Shown: piece by piece, positions 32,534 through 41,857 of the stretch
Numbering within the stretch: the stretch's first letter is position 1
Layout: each line of letters starts with the position of its first letter
From: Cypionkella sp.
Lineage (GTDB): Bacteria; Pseudomonadota; Alphaproteobacteria; Rhodobacterales; Rhodobacteraceae
NCBI GenBank assembly: GCA_025458525.1
Contig: JALOSF010000012.1
Location: 1 to 42,347, forward strand
Direction: 5' to 3'
Length of the DNA stretch: 42,347 nt
Made by a program: the position numbers and the translations under genes
Notes under the pieces: generated by a model
The model's input: only the letters and a program-made list of their open reading frames with translations
The model's database searches: none
Told to the model about the DNA's origin: nothing

Positions 32534-33187
32534 ATGCTTATCAGCGTAAAGCACAAATTCCTTTTCGTCGCCAATACCAAGGCCGCCTCCACCTCGATCG
32601 AGGCCATACTTGGCCCCTATGCCGAAATCTCGCGCCCCGGCGGGCCGCAGGGCAAGCATCTGCCGCTGTCCAAGATCCGCTACGACTACCGCTTCTTGTT
32701 CACCACGCCAGACCACCCGTTCGAGAGCTTTTTCCGTTTCGGCGTTATGCGTGAGCCGATGGACTGGATCCTGTCATGGTTCCGCTATCGCAGGGGCAAT
32801 CAGGTCGCCGCGCCCCTGCCTGCCGACATGAGCTTTGAGCAGTTCTGGCGCGCGGGCGACTGGAACATCCGCAACGGCCAAGGCGCGCCCTATTGCCAAA
32901 GCACGATCTTTCTGGATCAGCAGGGCGCCCCATTGGCCGACATGATCCTGCCCTATGCCTCGCTTGATGACGATCTGCCGCCCGTGTTGGCGGGCATGGG
33001 CATTCATGCCCGCATCCCGCGGCTTAATGTCAGCGTGATTCCCCCCGATCAGGCAAGGATCCCCCCGCATCTGATCGACGAAATCCGGGCGCATTACGCG
33101 GCCGATTACGCGCTTTGGTCCCGGCTGCGCGACATCAACGCCGCGGGGCTGGCGCGTCTGAACCGCGCCACACCGCACAGCGCATGA
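32534..33187 (+). CDS. Sulfotransferase family protein
   Basis: A 217-aa protein with the two PAPS-binding features of the Sulfotransfer_2-like group: FVANTKAASTSIEAIL (residues about 11–26), in which the T-K-A-A-S-T loop corresponds to the 5'-phosphosulfate loop, and FGVMREPMDWILSWFRYRRG, which matches the 3'-phosphate-binding region (R-E-P followed by S/W). No signal peptide or membrane anchor is visible. It stands alone between the cold-shock gene and yebC, away from the capsule cluster, so its acceptor is unknown. It could still act on the surface polysaccharide. The ATG at 32534 has a loose GGGTAGCGG upstream. Confidence 0.75.
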   Translation: MLISVKHKFLFVANTKAASTSIEAILGPYAEISRPGGPQGKHLPLSKIRYDYRFLFTTPDHPFESFFRFGVMREPMDWILSWFRYRRGNQVAAPLPADMSFEQFWRAGDWNIRNGQGAPYCQSTIFLDQQGAPLADMILPYASLDDDLPPVLAGMGIHARIPRLNVSVIPPDQARIPPHLIDEIRAHYAADYALWSRLRDINAAGLARLNRATPHSA

Positions 33188-33216
33188 AAAACCCCGGGCC
33201 GCGCTGCGGTCCGGGG
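33187..33216 (-). terminator. Rho-independent terminator of yebC
   Basis: An 11-bp stem with one G·U pair (33192–33202 with 33206–33216, loop GCT). On the minus strand it is followed by five Ts (33191–33187). It lies about 43 bases beyond the yebC stop and touches the end of the convergent sulfotransferase gene. Confidence 0.88.
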
Positions 33217-33259
33217 TGTGCGTCCTGGCCAGTCGGGCCGGCAACGGTCTGCAAAAGGG

Positions 33260-34000
33260 TCACAGCTGTGCCGCGACATTCTCGGGAATGTCGAAATTAT
33301 GCGTCACGGTCTGCACATCGTCATCTTCTTCCAGCATGTCGATCAGCCGCATCAGCTTTTGCGCCGTCTCCAGATCGACTTCGGTCAGGCTCTGCGGCTT
33401 CCAGATCAGCTTCGATTCGGTGGATTCGCCCAAGGTTTTCTCAAGCGCGTCAGACACTTCGTTCAGCGACTCGACCGAGCAATAGATCCAGTGGCCTTCG
33501 TCATCGGACTCGACATCATCTGCCCCTGCCTCCAGTGCGGCCATCATCACCGTGTCGGCGTCGCCTGCCGAGGCCGGATAAGTGATCTCGCCCACCCGGT
33601 CAAAGCTGTGCGCGACCGATCCGGTGGTGCCCAGATTGCCGCCGCATTTGCTGAAATAGGACCGCACATTGCTGGCCGTGCGGTTCAGGTTGTCGGTCAT
33701 CGCCTCGACGATGATCGCAATCCCGTTCACGCCATAGCCTTCATAGCGGATTTCGGTGTAGTCATCGCCTTCACCCATCTGCGATTTCTTGATGGCGCGG
33801 TCGATCACATCCTTGGGCATCGACACCGCCTTGGCCGCCTTGACCGCCAGCCTCAACCGCGGGTTCATCTCAGGGTCAGGCAACCCCATCTTGGCGGCAA
33901 CGGTGATTTCCTTTGCCAGCTTCGAAAACATCTTGGACCGCAGCTTGTCCTGCTTGCCCTTGCGATGCTGGATGTTCGCCCATTTTGAATGGCCAGCCAT
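33260..34000 (-). CDS. yebC: YebC/PmpR-family protein
   Basis: A 246-aa conserved cytoplasmic protein of the YebC/TACO1 family, described as a transcriptional regulator or a translation factor easing polyproline synthesis. The N-terminus [23 protein letters not shown] is unmistakable. [19 protein letters not shown] and SEF-like [17 protein letters not shown] are further family blocks. The length is typical. It lies 110 bases downstream of the manB-type gene on the same strand and ends at a strong terminator. It could be the last gene of that long transcript or have its own promoter in the 34001–34110 spacer. In other bacteria it often neighbours ruvC, which is not the case here. Confidence 0.97.
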   Translation of the reverse strand: MAGHSKWANIQHRKGKQDKLRSKMFSKLAKEITVAAKMGLPDPEMNPRLRLAVKAAKAVSMPKDVIDRAIKKSQMGEGDDYTEIRYEGYGVNGIAIIVEAMTDNLNRTASNVRSYFSKCGGNLGTTGSVAHSFDRVGEITYPASAGDADTVMMAALEAGADDVESDDEGHWIYCSVESLNEVSDALEKTLGESTESKLIWKPQSLTEVDLETAQKLMRLIDMLEEDDDVQTVTHNFDIPENVAAQL

Positions 34001-34110
34001 GACCCCAACTCCTACCCGTCGCCGTGATGATGGCCTCCCTTACACCAGCCTCCAGCCTGGCCGCAAGGCTCCGCCGGAAAGGCCGCGCAAGGGACGCTGG
34101 GGGGAACCGA

Positions 34111-35469
34111 TCAGGCCAGCGCCGCGCGCACCTGCGCAAAGGCGCGGGCCATGATGTCCTGCGCGGCCTGGGGCGTTTCAGCCTCGGCATAGACGCGGAA
34201 CTCGGGGGCATTGCCCGATGGGCGCAGATGCACGACCCCCCCGGACCGCAGCGAGGCGCGCAAGCCATCGGTCGCATCGACCGAGGCGATCTCGCCGATG
34301 GGGGCCAGAAAAGCCTCCAGTTCACCCGCCGCCAGCCGCGCCAAAAGCGCCTGTGACCGCGCAGTCTCGATCCCTTCCAGACGGTCCGTCACGGTAAAGC
34401 GTGCCGGTTCCTCGGCCACCCGCGCCGCAAGCGACCCGGCGCGCCGCGCCTCGATCAAGGCCGCCACAATCGGCAACAGGCTGTCGCGCGTCATCAGTCG
34501 CGGCAAAGGCCCCATCGGCCCCTGGGCGTCAAAGCCCAACAGGAACCCCCCGTTGGGTTCATAGCCCACGACCCGCCCCCCGGCCGCCTCCATCGCCGCG
34601 ATCACATAGGGCGACCCGATGCGCGTGCGCAGGACCCGTGCAAACCGCCCCGAAAGATCGACACCGGAATTGGCCGAGACCGTCGTCACCACCACCTCGG
34701 CCCCAAGCAAGGCCGCCGTGATCTGGCCCAACACATCGCCCGGCACGATCTCGCCGCGGGCATCGGCCACCAGCGGGCGATCCCCATCGCCATCGGTCGA
34801 GACAATCGCGTCCAGCCCCGCCGCCCAGGCCGCAAACTGGCCCCGCACCGCGCCCGGCACCGCCTCGGTGTCCACCGGCACGAAAACGTCGGACGGTCCA
34901 AGAACCGCAACCCGCGCGCCCAGGGATTCAAGACAGCTGACGATGAACCCGGCGCTGACCGCCGAATGGGCCCAAAGGCCGATGCTCATCCCCTCCAGCG
35001 CGCGGCCAAAGGCGCCGCGATAGCGCGCGGCCCACTCCCCCCCGGCCGACATCACAGCCCGGCGCGGCGCGGCAAGCCCCGATGGGGCCCGCCCCAGCGC
35101 GCCCAGAATGGCACCCTCGTCGGCCTTGGTGATCTCACCGCCCGGCACATAGAATTTCAACCCGTTGCGATCGGCCGGAATATGGCTGCCCGTCACCATC
35201 ACCGCCGCCGCGCCAGCCTCCATCGCCGCCATCGCCAGCGCGGGTGTCGGCAAGGCACCGCAATCGGTGACGGCCAGACCTTCGCCCCGTGCCGCCGCGA
35301 TCACGACCTCGGCCAGCGCGGGCGAACTTGCCCGCAGATCGCGCCCGACCCACAGCCCGCTGCCAACCGGACAGGATGACACGAAGGCCCGTGTGTAATC
35401 GCCCACCAGATCGGGCGTAAGCTCTGTCACAAGGCCGCGCAGGCCGCTTGTTCCGAATTTTGGTGCCAT
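34111..35469 (-). CDS. manB: Phosphomannomutase / phosphohexomutase (ManB type)
   Basis: A 452-aa alpha-D-phosphohexomutase interconverting hexose-6-phosphate and hexose-1-phosphate, most likely mannose. FGTSGLRGLV is the N-terminal signature. The active-site phosphoserine is S95 in MVTGSHIPADRNG. The metal loop is D226-G-D-G-D-R231. The sugar-binding loop is GYEPNGG and the phosphate-binding loop RPSGNAPEFR. The S-H-I-P-A-D form of the active-site loop fits phosphomannomutase-like members rather than GlmM. GGAGAG is about 9 bases before the ATG at 35469, inside the end of the upstream lipoprotein gene. It should supply mannose-1-phosphate to ManC (4169–5614) although the two are 30 kb apart. 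Confidence 0.88.
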   Translation of the reverse strand: MAPKFGTSGLRGLVTELTPDLVGDYTRAFVSSCPVGSGLWVGRDLRASSPALAEVVIAAARGEGLAVTDCGALPTPALAMAAMEAGAAAVMVTGSHIPADRNGLKFYVPGGEITKADEGAILGALGRAPSGLAAPRRAVMSAGGEWAARYRGAFGRALEGMSIGLWAHSAVSAGFIVSCLESLGARVAVLGPSDVFVPVDTEAVPGAVRGQFAAWAAGLDAIVSTDGDGDRPLVADARGEIVPGDVLGQITAALLGAEVVVTTVSANSGVDLSGRFARVLRTRIGSPYVIAAMEAAGGRVVGYEPNGGFLLGFDAQGPMGPLPRLMTRDSLLPIVAALIEARRAGSLAARVAEEPARFTVTDRLEGIETARSQALLARLAAGELEAFLAPIGEIASVDATDGLRASLRSGGVVHLRPSGNAPEFRVYAEAETPQAAQDIMARAFAQVRAALA

Positions 35470-35473
35470 GGCA

Positions 35474-35833
35474 TCACTCTCCGACCGGCGGGGGCGAGGC
35501 AAAGACGCGGCGGCCCCCGGCGGCATCGGTGATCACCACCTCGGCCATCGGCGGCACGGCGCCTTCGGCCCCCAGCGCCGAAGTAAGCCCGGTCCAGATC
35601 TGGCGCAGCACATTCGGGTTTTCCACCACCCGCACCGCATAGCTGTGCCCCGGCAGGCAGACATCCAGCCGGCCCGACGGGGCGGCAGGCCAGTTGCGCA
35701 GCCGGCAGATGCTGCCGTCCGACACCACCAGTGTCAGCATCGTGTCGGACAACCGCGCCTCTCGCACCGTGGGACCAGAGGCCGCCACGGGCACACAGGC
35801 CCCCAGCAAAAGACAGACAAGAACAAAGCGCAT
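35474..35833 (-). CDS. Small lipoprotein-like hypothetical protein
   Basis: A 119-aa protein with a lipoprotein signal: MRFVLVCLLLGAC ends in an L-G-A-C lipobox, with C13 the likely lipidated residue. The mature part has two more cysteines (SICRLRNW and DVCLPG), possibly a disulfide. VREARLSDTMLTLVVSDGSICRL resembles small conserved alphaproteobacterial proteins of unknown function. AGG lies 7 bases before the ATG. It is 10 bases after the SLC13-type gene and 4 bases before the mutase gene, so it belongs to that operon. Nothing shows its role. Confidence 0.7.
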   Translation of the reverse strand: MRFVLVCLLLGACVPVAASGPTVREARLSDTMLTLVVSDGSICRLRNWPAAPSGRLDVCLPGHSYAVRVVENPNVLRQIWTGLTSALGAEGAVPPMAEVVITDAAGGRRVFASPPPVGE

Positions 35834-35843
35834 AGGAACCTCA

Positions 35844-37622
35844 TCAAAGCGGCCAGATGACCGGAATCAGCGCGGCGCACACCAGCATCACAAGGATGTT
35901 CAGCGGCAACCCGATCCGGGTGAAATCGGTGAAACGATATCCGCCCGGACCATAAACCATCATGTTGGTCTGATAGCCCACCGGCGTCGCAAAAGCCAAG
36001 GTCGCGGAAAACATCACCGCCACCACAAAAGGCCGGGGATCGTGGCCAAGGTTCTGGGCCAGTTCGATGGCGACGGGCGTATAGATCACCGCCACGGCAT
36101 TGTTCGACAGGAACTCGGTCAGCACCAAACCGATGAAATAGACCGAGAGGATCAGCAGGAACGGCGACAGCCCGGCCAAAAGCGGCGCCACCCCCGCAAC
36201 CAGCATCTCGACAGCGCCCGACCGCTCCAGCCCCTCGCCCACCGCAAGCATGGCAAAGATCATCGCAAGCAGGCGCCCATCGACAAAGGAAAACGCCTCG
36301 TCACTGTCCACGCAATGGGTGATCAGGATCACCGCCACCGCCAGAAACGCCAAAAGCTGGATCGGCGCCAGATCAAAGGCCGCAAGCACGACAACCCCCA
36401 AAAGCGCCGAAATCGCGATCGGGGCCTTGGTCCGGCGAAACGCGCGGATCGACGGGCGGCTGATATCGACCAGATCCATGTCGGCGGCCAGCCGCTGGAT
36501 ATCCTCGATCGCCCCCTCCAGCAGCAGCGTATCGCCCACCCGCACCACCAGATCGTCCAGCTGCCGCCCGATGTTCTGCGCGCGGCGGTGCGCGGCAATC
36601 GGATAGACCCCATAACGGCGGCGCAAGCGCAAGTCGCCCAGCCTCTGGCCCTCCATCCGACAGCCCGGCCCGATCAGCACCTCCACCGTCTCGGTCTTGA
36701 CCGAGCTCAGCTTGTCCACAAGGTTGACATCGGTGCGCTTTTGCAGGCCCAAAAGCTCGGTCATCTCGGTGCGCAAGACCACCCGATCCCCGGCTTCAAG
36801 CCGCACCGGCGCCAGATTGCGCCGCAAACTCGAATCCCCGCGCAACACGTCGATCAGCCGCACGCCATCGCGGCGAAACAGGTCGATCTCTTGCGGCGAC
36901 TGGCCGATCAGCGGGCTGCCCTCGGGGATCGCGACTTCGGTGAAGTATTTCATGCGCTTGCGGTCGTTCAGCAGCGTGCCCATGGACTGCCGGTCCGGCA
37001 GCAGGCGGTCGGCGAACAGCATCAGGAACAGCCCCCCCGCGATCAGCACGGCAATGCCCAGCGGCGCGATCTCGAACAGGCTGAAATGGTCCAGCCCCTG
37101 ACGCGCCGCAACCCCATCGACCAAGATGTTGGTCGAGGTGCCGATCAGCGTGATCATCCCGCCCAGAACGGTGATATAGCTCAGCGGGATCAACAGCTTG
37201 GACGGCGCCTTTCCCACCCGCGCCGCGATCTGGATCGCGACAGGGATCATCACCGCCACCAGCGGCGTGTTGTTCATGAAGGCCGAGGCGATCCCGACAA
37301 ACCCGAACAGCCCCAATACGGTCGCGCGCGGCCGCCCTTCGACATGGCGCTCGGCGGCGCGGATGATCATCTCGACAGCCCCCGTGCGCACCAGCCCGCC
37401 CATCAACAGGAACATCAAGGCGATGGTCCAGGGCGCCGGGTTCGACAGCACATCGCCCACCGCCGCCACCGGCATCAGGCCCGTGACCATCATGGTTGCC
37501 GCCGCCGCAATGGCCGTCACCTCTACCGGAAATGTCTCGCGCACGAACAGGGCGAACATCACCACCAGAATGCCAAGTGCCACCCAAGGCGCCAGATCCG
37601 GCGCAATCTCGATTCCGAACAT
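35844..37622 (-). CDS. SLC13/DASS-type anion transporter with two TrkA-C domains
   Basis: A 592-aa inner-membrane transporter of the SLC13/CitT group. Membrane segments flank a soluble central part (about residues 220–385) holding two RCK_C/TrkA-C domains (YFTEVAIPEGSPLIGQSP and VEVLIGPGCRMEGQRLGDL). The family hairpin motifs are FMNNTPLVAVMIPVAI plus LIGTSTNILVDG in the first half, and LSNNAVAVIYTPVAI plus TPVGYQTNMMVYGPG in the second. Members with this layout carry sulfate, dicarboxylates or other anions; the substrate is not readable here. Sulfate would fit local sulfotransferases but that is speculative. The ATG at 37622 overlaps the previous stop (TGATG) with GGAGG just upstream. Confidence 0.9.
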   Translation of the reverse strand: MFGIEIAPDLAPWVALGILVVMFALFVRETFPVEVTAIAAAATMMVTGLMPVAAVGDVLSNPAPWTIALMFLLMGGLVRTGAVEMIIRAAERHVEGRPRATVLGLFGFVGIASAFMNNTPLVAVMIPVAIQIAARVGKAPSKLLIPLSYITVLGGMITLIGTSTNILVDGVAARQGLDHFSLFEIAPLGIAVLIAGGLFLMLFADRLLPDRQSMGTLLNDRKRMKYFTEVAIPEGSPLIGQSPQEIDLFRRDGVRLIDVLRGDSSLRRNLAPVRLEAGDRVVLRTEMTELLGLQKRTDVNLVDKLSSVKTETVEVLIGPGCRMEGQRLGDLRLRRRYGVYPIAAHRRAQNIGRQLDDLVVRVGDTLLLEGAIEDIQRLAADMDLVDISRPSIRAFRRTKAPIAISALLGVVVLAAFDLAPIQLLAFLAVAVILITHCVDSDEAFSFVDGRLLAMIFAMLAVGEGLERSGAVEMLVAGVAPLLAGLSPFLLILSVYFIGLVLTEFLSNNAVAVIYTPVAIELAQNLGHDPRPFVVAVMFSATLAFATPVGYQTNMMVYGPGGYRFTDFTRIGLPLNILVMLVCAALIPVIWPL

Positions 37623-38521
37623 CACCCCTCCCGCACGGGTTCAGCCGTGCGCCGGGGTTGCACCAGCGCCACCCCCGACACCATCACCACAAACGCCCCC
37701 CAAAGCATCGGGGGCAGCCGCTCGCCCAAGATGACCATGGCCCAGATCACGCCGGCCCCTGTCACCAGATAGGAACATTGCGCCGCAAACACCGCCCCCG
37801 CCTGTGCCGCAAGCCAGACATAGCCCGCATAGCACAGCGCATGCACCACGCTTGACCCGATCAGCGCCCATTCCGCCACCGTCCAGGCCCCGCGCGGGTC
37901 AATCCATTGGCCGCTTGCCAAAGCAAGAGGCAGACACAAGACCACCCCGACCAGCGAGGCCATGAACATCGCCTGCACCGGATCCATCCCGGCTGTGCCA
38001 AAACGGGCGACGTAATTGGCCTCCAGCGCATAGAAAAGCGGCCCGACCAGCGCGAGGGGGACAAATCCCAGCAAAGCCACCGGCACCCCCGCCCCTGGCG
38101 CGGCGATCAGCCCCACGCCGATCAGCCCCAGCAGCAGACCTGCAAGGCGCGGCAGGGAAAAGCGGTCCATCCCAAGCGCCAGCGCGATCGGAAAGGACAG
38201 CATCGGCACCGCCGAGATCAGGATCGACATGATCCCCGAAGGCAGATGCCCGACACTGGTGTAGAAGGTGGCATTGGGCACCAATGTGCCCAGAACCGCC
38301 ACCACCGCCGCAAAGACCAGCGTGGGTCGTGTCAGCACCAGACCCTTGCCCCGGACAAGGGACATCGTGCCGAGCAGCAGGGTGCAGATCACCAATTGCC
38401 AGAAGATCAGACCAAAGGGCTGATGCCCCGTGCTGGTCGCCAATTTGCCAAGCGGCTGCGTAACCCCCCAGCCCAGACCAAGCGCCACAAGCACAAGGGC
38501 AAACAGCCGGTGGCGCGTCAA
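37622..38521 (-). CDS. DMT superfamily (EamA) membrane transporter
   Basis: A 299-aa inner-membrane protein with about ten hydrophobic segments in two EamA repeats (LFALVLVALGLGWGVTQPLGKLA, FAAVVAVLGTLVPNATFYTSV, LLGLIGVGLIAAPGAGVPVALLG; later SYLVTGAGVIWAMVILGERLPP). The start is a TTG at 38521 overlapping the upstream stop (TTGA), with AGAGG about 8 bases before it; no suitable ATG lies before the first helix. The end overlaps the SLC13-type gene by one base. The substrate is unknown. It is not closely similar by eye to the other DMT protein in the window. Confidence 0.87.
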   Translation of the reverse strand: MTRHRLFALVLVALGLGWGVTQPLGKLATSTGHQPFGLIFWQLVICTLLLGTMSLVRGKGLVLTRPTLVFAAVVAVLGTLVPNATFYTSVGHLPSGIMSILISAVPMLSFPIALALGMDRFSLPRLAGLLLGLIGVGLIAAPGAGVPVALLGFVPLALVGPLFYALEANYVARFGTAGMDPVQAMFMASLVGVVLCLPLALASGQWIDPRGAWTVAEWALIGSSVVHALCYAGYVWLAAQAGAVFAAQCSYLVTGAGVIWAMVILGERLPPMLWGAFVVMVSGVALVQPRRTAEPVREG

Positions 38522-39330
38522 GGCCGCGCCTCTTGCAGGCGCCCGCCCATCCGGATCATCCGCACCGTCAAGGCCTTGCCGCTGCGGTCATCGGTTTCGA
38601 CAAACACCCCCGAAAGCGTGGCCTCGCCCCCCGCCGGTTCAAACCGCGCCTTTGGCATGCCGGTGATGAACCGCCGCAGCGGCTCCAGCTTTTCCATGCC
38701 GATGACGCTGTTGTAATCGCCGCACATCCCGGCATCGGTCAGATAGGCGGTGCCGCCGGGCAAGACCTGCGCATCGCCGGTCGGCACATGGGTATGGGTG
38801 CCCACCACCAGACTTGCCTGCCCGTCGCACCAATGGCCCATGGCCATCTTTTCGGATGTCGCCTCGGCATGCACATCGACGATGGCGGCCTGCACCATCC
38901 CGCCCATGGGATGCGCCTTCAGCACCCCCTCGATCGCGGAAAACGGGTCGTCAAAGGGGCGTTTCATGAACACCTGCCCCAGGACCTGCGCCACCAGAAC
39001 CTTGCGCCCTTGCGTCGCAGGAAACACCCGCCACCCCTTGCCCGGCGCGACCTTGCTGAAATTGATCGGGCGCAGGATGCGGGGCTCTTGCTCGATGAAA
39101 CTCAGCATGTCCTTCTGGTCAAAGGCGTGATCGCCCAGCGTCAGGCAATCCGCCCCCGCACCCAGCAGGATCTTGGCATGATCCGGCGTGAGGCCCGCGC
39201 CGCTGCTGGCATTCTCGCCATTGACCACGACGAAATCGAGGTTCCACTCCGCGCGCAACGCGGGAAGCCGCTCGGCAATTGCCGCGCGCCCGGTCCGGCC
39301 CATCACATCGCCAAGGAAAAGCATCCGCAT
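38518..39330 (-). CDS. ymdB: YmdB-like metallophosphoesterase (TIGR00282 family)
   Basis: A 270-aa calcineurin-like phosphoesterase; relatives cleave 2',3'-cyclic nucleotides (YmdB, DR1281). MRMLFLGDVMGRTGR supplies the first metal aspartate (D8). VVNGENASSGAG has the characteristic N-G-E-N, and LTLGDHAFDQKD and VDVHAEATSEK supply further metal ligands. GTHTHVPTGDAQVLPGGTAYLTDAGMCG closes the site with the H-T-H pair. The length and order match the family. It heads an apparent five-gene minus-strand operon and is divergent from the helicase gene (87 bases between the starts). Confidence 0.93.
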   Translation of the reverse strand: MRMLFLGDVMGRTGRAAIAERLPALRAEWNLDFVVVNGENASSGAGLTPDHAKILLGAGADCLTLGDHAFDQKDMLSFIEQEPRILRPINFSKVAPGKGWRVFPATQGRKVLVAQVLGQVFMKRPFDDPFSAIEGVLKAHPMGGMVQAAIVDVHAEATSEKMAMGHWCDGQASLVVGTHTHVPTGDAQVLPGGTAYLTDAGMCGDYNSVIGMEKLEPLRRFITGMPKARFEPAGGEATLSGVFVETDDRSGKALTVRMIRMGGRLQEARP

Positions 39331-39417
39331 GACGCCCCGATTAGGCCCCGCGGCCTCTGCCTTCAAGCAAAATCCGCGCGGCATTGACGCCGCCTGCGGC
39401 CCCGCTACCCTTTGCCC

Positions 39418-41811
39418 ATGACCGATCTGCCCGCCGCCCTCTCCGACTGGTTCGCCGCAAAGGGCTGGGTGCTGCATCCCCATCAGATCCAGATGCTGGC
39501 GCGCGCCAGCGATCCCGCCACGTTGCTGATCGCCCCGACCGGAGGGGGCAAGACGCTGGCCGGGTTTCTGCCAACCTTGGCCGAACTGTCAACTTCACCG
39601 GCCAAGGGCTTGCATACGCTTTACATTTCGCCCCTCAAGGCGCTTGCCGCCGACATCCGCCGCAATCTGCGCACGCCCATCGAAGGCGCGGGTCTGCCGA
39701 TCCGGGTCGAGGATCGCACCGGCGACACCAGCTATACCCAGCGCCGTCGCCAACGCGCCGATCCGCCGCACATCCTGCTGACCACGCCGGAATCGCTTGC
39801 CCTGCTGCTGTCCTATGAGGATGCGCCGCGCGTCTTTGCCGGCCTGCAACGCGTGATCCTGGACGAGCTGCATGCGCTCGCCGAGTCAAAGCGCGGCGAT
39901 CAGATGACGCTGCTGCTTGCCCGCCTGCAAAGCCTGTCGCCCGGCTTGCGCCGCGTAGGTCTTTCGGCCACCGTCGAAGACCCGCCCGCCCTCGCCCGCT
40001 TTCTGGCCCCCGACACCGACATCCTGCTGGCCGATCCCGGCCCGCCGCCCGACATCGCCATGCTGGAAACCGATGCCCCCCCGCCCTGGGCGGGCGGTGG
40101 CGGGCGCTATGCGATCCCTGCGATCCTGGAACAGGTAAAACAGCACCGCACCACGCTTATCTTTCACAACACCCGGGCGCAGGCCGAGCTGTTTTTCCAC
40201 GATCTGTGGCTGAACAACAGCGAAGACCTGCCCATCGGGATCCATCACGGCAGCCTGTCGCGAGAGCAGCGCGAACGGGTGGAGGCGGCGATGGTGGCGG
40301 GTGCGCTCCGCGCCATCGTCTGCACCGGCAGCCTCGATCTGGGCATCGACTGGGGCGATGTCGATCTGGTGATCCAGGTCGGCGCACCGAAGAATGTCAA
40401 ACGGCTTGTCCAGCGCATTGGCCGCGCCAACCACCGCTACAACGCCCCGTCCAAGGCGCTGCTTTTGCCCGCCAACCGCTTTGAAGTGGTCGAATGCAAG
40501 GCAGCACTCGATGCCGTGCGCGATGGCACGCTGGACGGCGAACCGCGCGGGCCCGGCCCCCGCGACGTGTTGTGCCAGCATATCCTGATGACCGCCTGCG
40601 CAGGCCCTTTCGAGGCAGAGGCCCTTTATGCCGAGGTGATCACCGCCGGCCCCTATGCCGCGCTGACGCGGGCCGAATTCGACGCCGCCCTCGATTTCGT
40701 CGCCACGGGAGGCTATGCCTTGCGCACCTATGACCGCTGGCAGCGGCTGAAACAGACGGCGGGCAAATGGCACCTGCGCGATCCCCGCGCCGCCGCCGTG
40801 ATCCGCCAGAACCTTGGCACCATCATCGATGTCGAAACGCTGAAGGTGCGGCTGAAGAACCGTTTTGGCGGCACGCCGCTGGGCGAGGTCGAGGAAGCCT
40901 TTGCCGCCACCCTGACACCCGGCGACACGTTTTTGATCGGCGGGCAGGTCGTGCGCTATGAGGGATTGCGCGAAATGACGGTCGAGGTGACGCACCAACC
41001 TGGGCGCGATCCAAAGGTCGCTGTGTTTAATGGAACAAAATTTGCGACTTCGACCCTGCTGACACAGCGTATTCTTGACATATTCGAACAAAAGCGCTGG
41101 CCAGACTTGCCCGCCCACACCGCCGAATGGCTTTCCTTGCAGCGCGAGGTGTCGCGCCTGCCCGACGCGCATAGCCTGCTGTGCGAAACCTTTCCGCATG
41201 ACGGGCGCGAACATCTGGTCGTCTATGGCTTTGCGGGGCGCAACGCGCAACAAACCCTTGGCCTTTTGCTGACCAAGGCGATGGAGGAGCGTGGCCTTGC
41301 CCCGCTTGGCTTTGTCGCCACCGATTACGCCACGCTGATCTGGGGGCTGGAGGCCGTGACAGATGCCGCCCCCCTGTTCGATCTGCCCGCGCTGCAAGAC
41401 GGGCTGGAAACCTGGCTCGCGGGCAATGCGGTGATGAAACGCACCTTCCGCGCCAGCGCGATCATCGCGGGGCTGATCGAACGCAGCCATCAGGGCCGGC
41501 GCAAATCCGGTCGGCAGGCCACGTTTTCGTCCGACATCCTGTATGACACCTTGCGCAAATACGACCCCCAGCATCTGCTTTTGCAAATCACGCGAGAGGA
41601 GGCGATGCGCGGCCTGATCGACTTTTCGCGGATCGAGGAGATGCTTGGCCGGGTCGATGGCCGCATCGAAACCCGCCGCTTGCCGCGCCTCTCGCCCCTG
41701 TCGGCGCCGCTGTTCCTTGAACCCGGTCGCATCCCGGTGCAGGGCGCGGGGCGCGAACGGCTGGCCGAAGACGCCGCCCGCCGCTTGATGGAGGCAGCAG
41801 GTCTGGCGTGA
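39418..41811 (+). CDS. Lhr-like, ligase-associated DEXH-box DNA helicase
   Basis: A 797-aa superfamily 2 helicase of the ligase-associated type (TIGR04121 as I recognise it), involved in DNA repair with a phosphoesterase partner. Motif I is TGGGKT (G42–T46). Motif II is D149-E-L-H152, motif III is LSATVED, and motifs V/VI are GSLDLGIDWGDVDLVIQVG and QRIGRANH. An Lhr-type C-terminal region follows (RFGGTPLGEVEEAF; FATSTLLTQRILDI). The ATG at 39418 aligns with MTDLPAALSDWFAAKGW, the usual start. PdeM begins 46 bases downstream, as in other bacteria that have this module. The partner exonuclease and ATP-dependent ligase are not in the window. Confidence 0.93.
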   Translation: MTDLPAALSDWFAAKGWVLHPHQIQMLARASDPATLLIAPTGGGKTLAGFLPTLAELSTSPAKGLHTLYISPLKALAADIRRNLRTPIEGAGLPIRVEDRTGDTSYTQRRRQRADPPHILLTTPESLALLLSYEDAPRVFAGLQRVILDELHALAESKRGDQMTLLLARLQSLSPGLRRVGLSATVEDPPALARFLAPDTDILLADPGPPPDIAMLETDAPPPWAGGGGRYAIPAILEQVKQHRTTLIFHNTRAQAELFFHDLWLNNSEDLPIGIHHGSLSREQRERVEAAMVAGALRAIVCTGSLDLGIDWGDVDLVIQVGAPKNVKRLVQRIGRANHRYNAPSKALLLPANRFEVVECKAALDAVRDGTLDGEPRGPGPRDVLCQHILMTACAGPFEAEALYAEVITAGPYAALTRAEFDAALDFVATGGYALRTYDRWQRLKQTAGKWHLRDPRAAAVIRQNLGTIIDVETLKVRLKNRFGGTPLGEVEEAFAATLTPGDTFLIGGQVVRYEGLREMTVEVTHQPGRDPKVAVFNGTKFATSTLLTQRILDIFEQKRWPDLPAHTAEWLSLQREVSRLPDAHSLLCETFPHDGREHLVVYGFAGRNAQQTLGLLLTKAMEERGLAPLGFVATDYATLIWGLEAVTDAAPLFDLPALQDGLETWLAGNAVMKRTFRASAIIAGLIERSHQGRRKSGRQATFSSDILYDTLRKYDPQHLLLQITREEAMRGLIDFSRIEEMLGRVDGRIETRRLPRLSPLSAPLFLEPGRIPVQGAGRERLAEDAARRLMEAAGLA

Positions 41812-41857
41812 ACGGCAGGGCCTTGCCAATTGGCCCGGCATTGGGCAATCGGGGCAG

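Noticed and set aside
35694..37772. A 692-residue plus-strand open frame
   Set aside because: Very rich in Arg, His and Gln and antisense to the SLC13-type transporter, which has proper membrane segments and motifs.
39886..41841. A 651-residue minus-strand open frame
   Set aside because: It is antisense to the Lhr-like helicase, whose motifs are intact, and has no recognisable domain.
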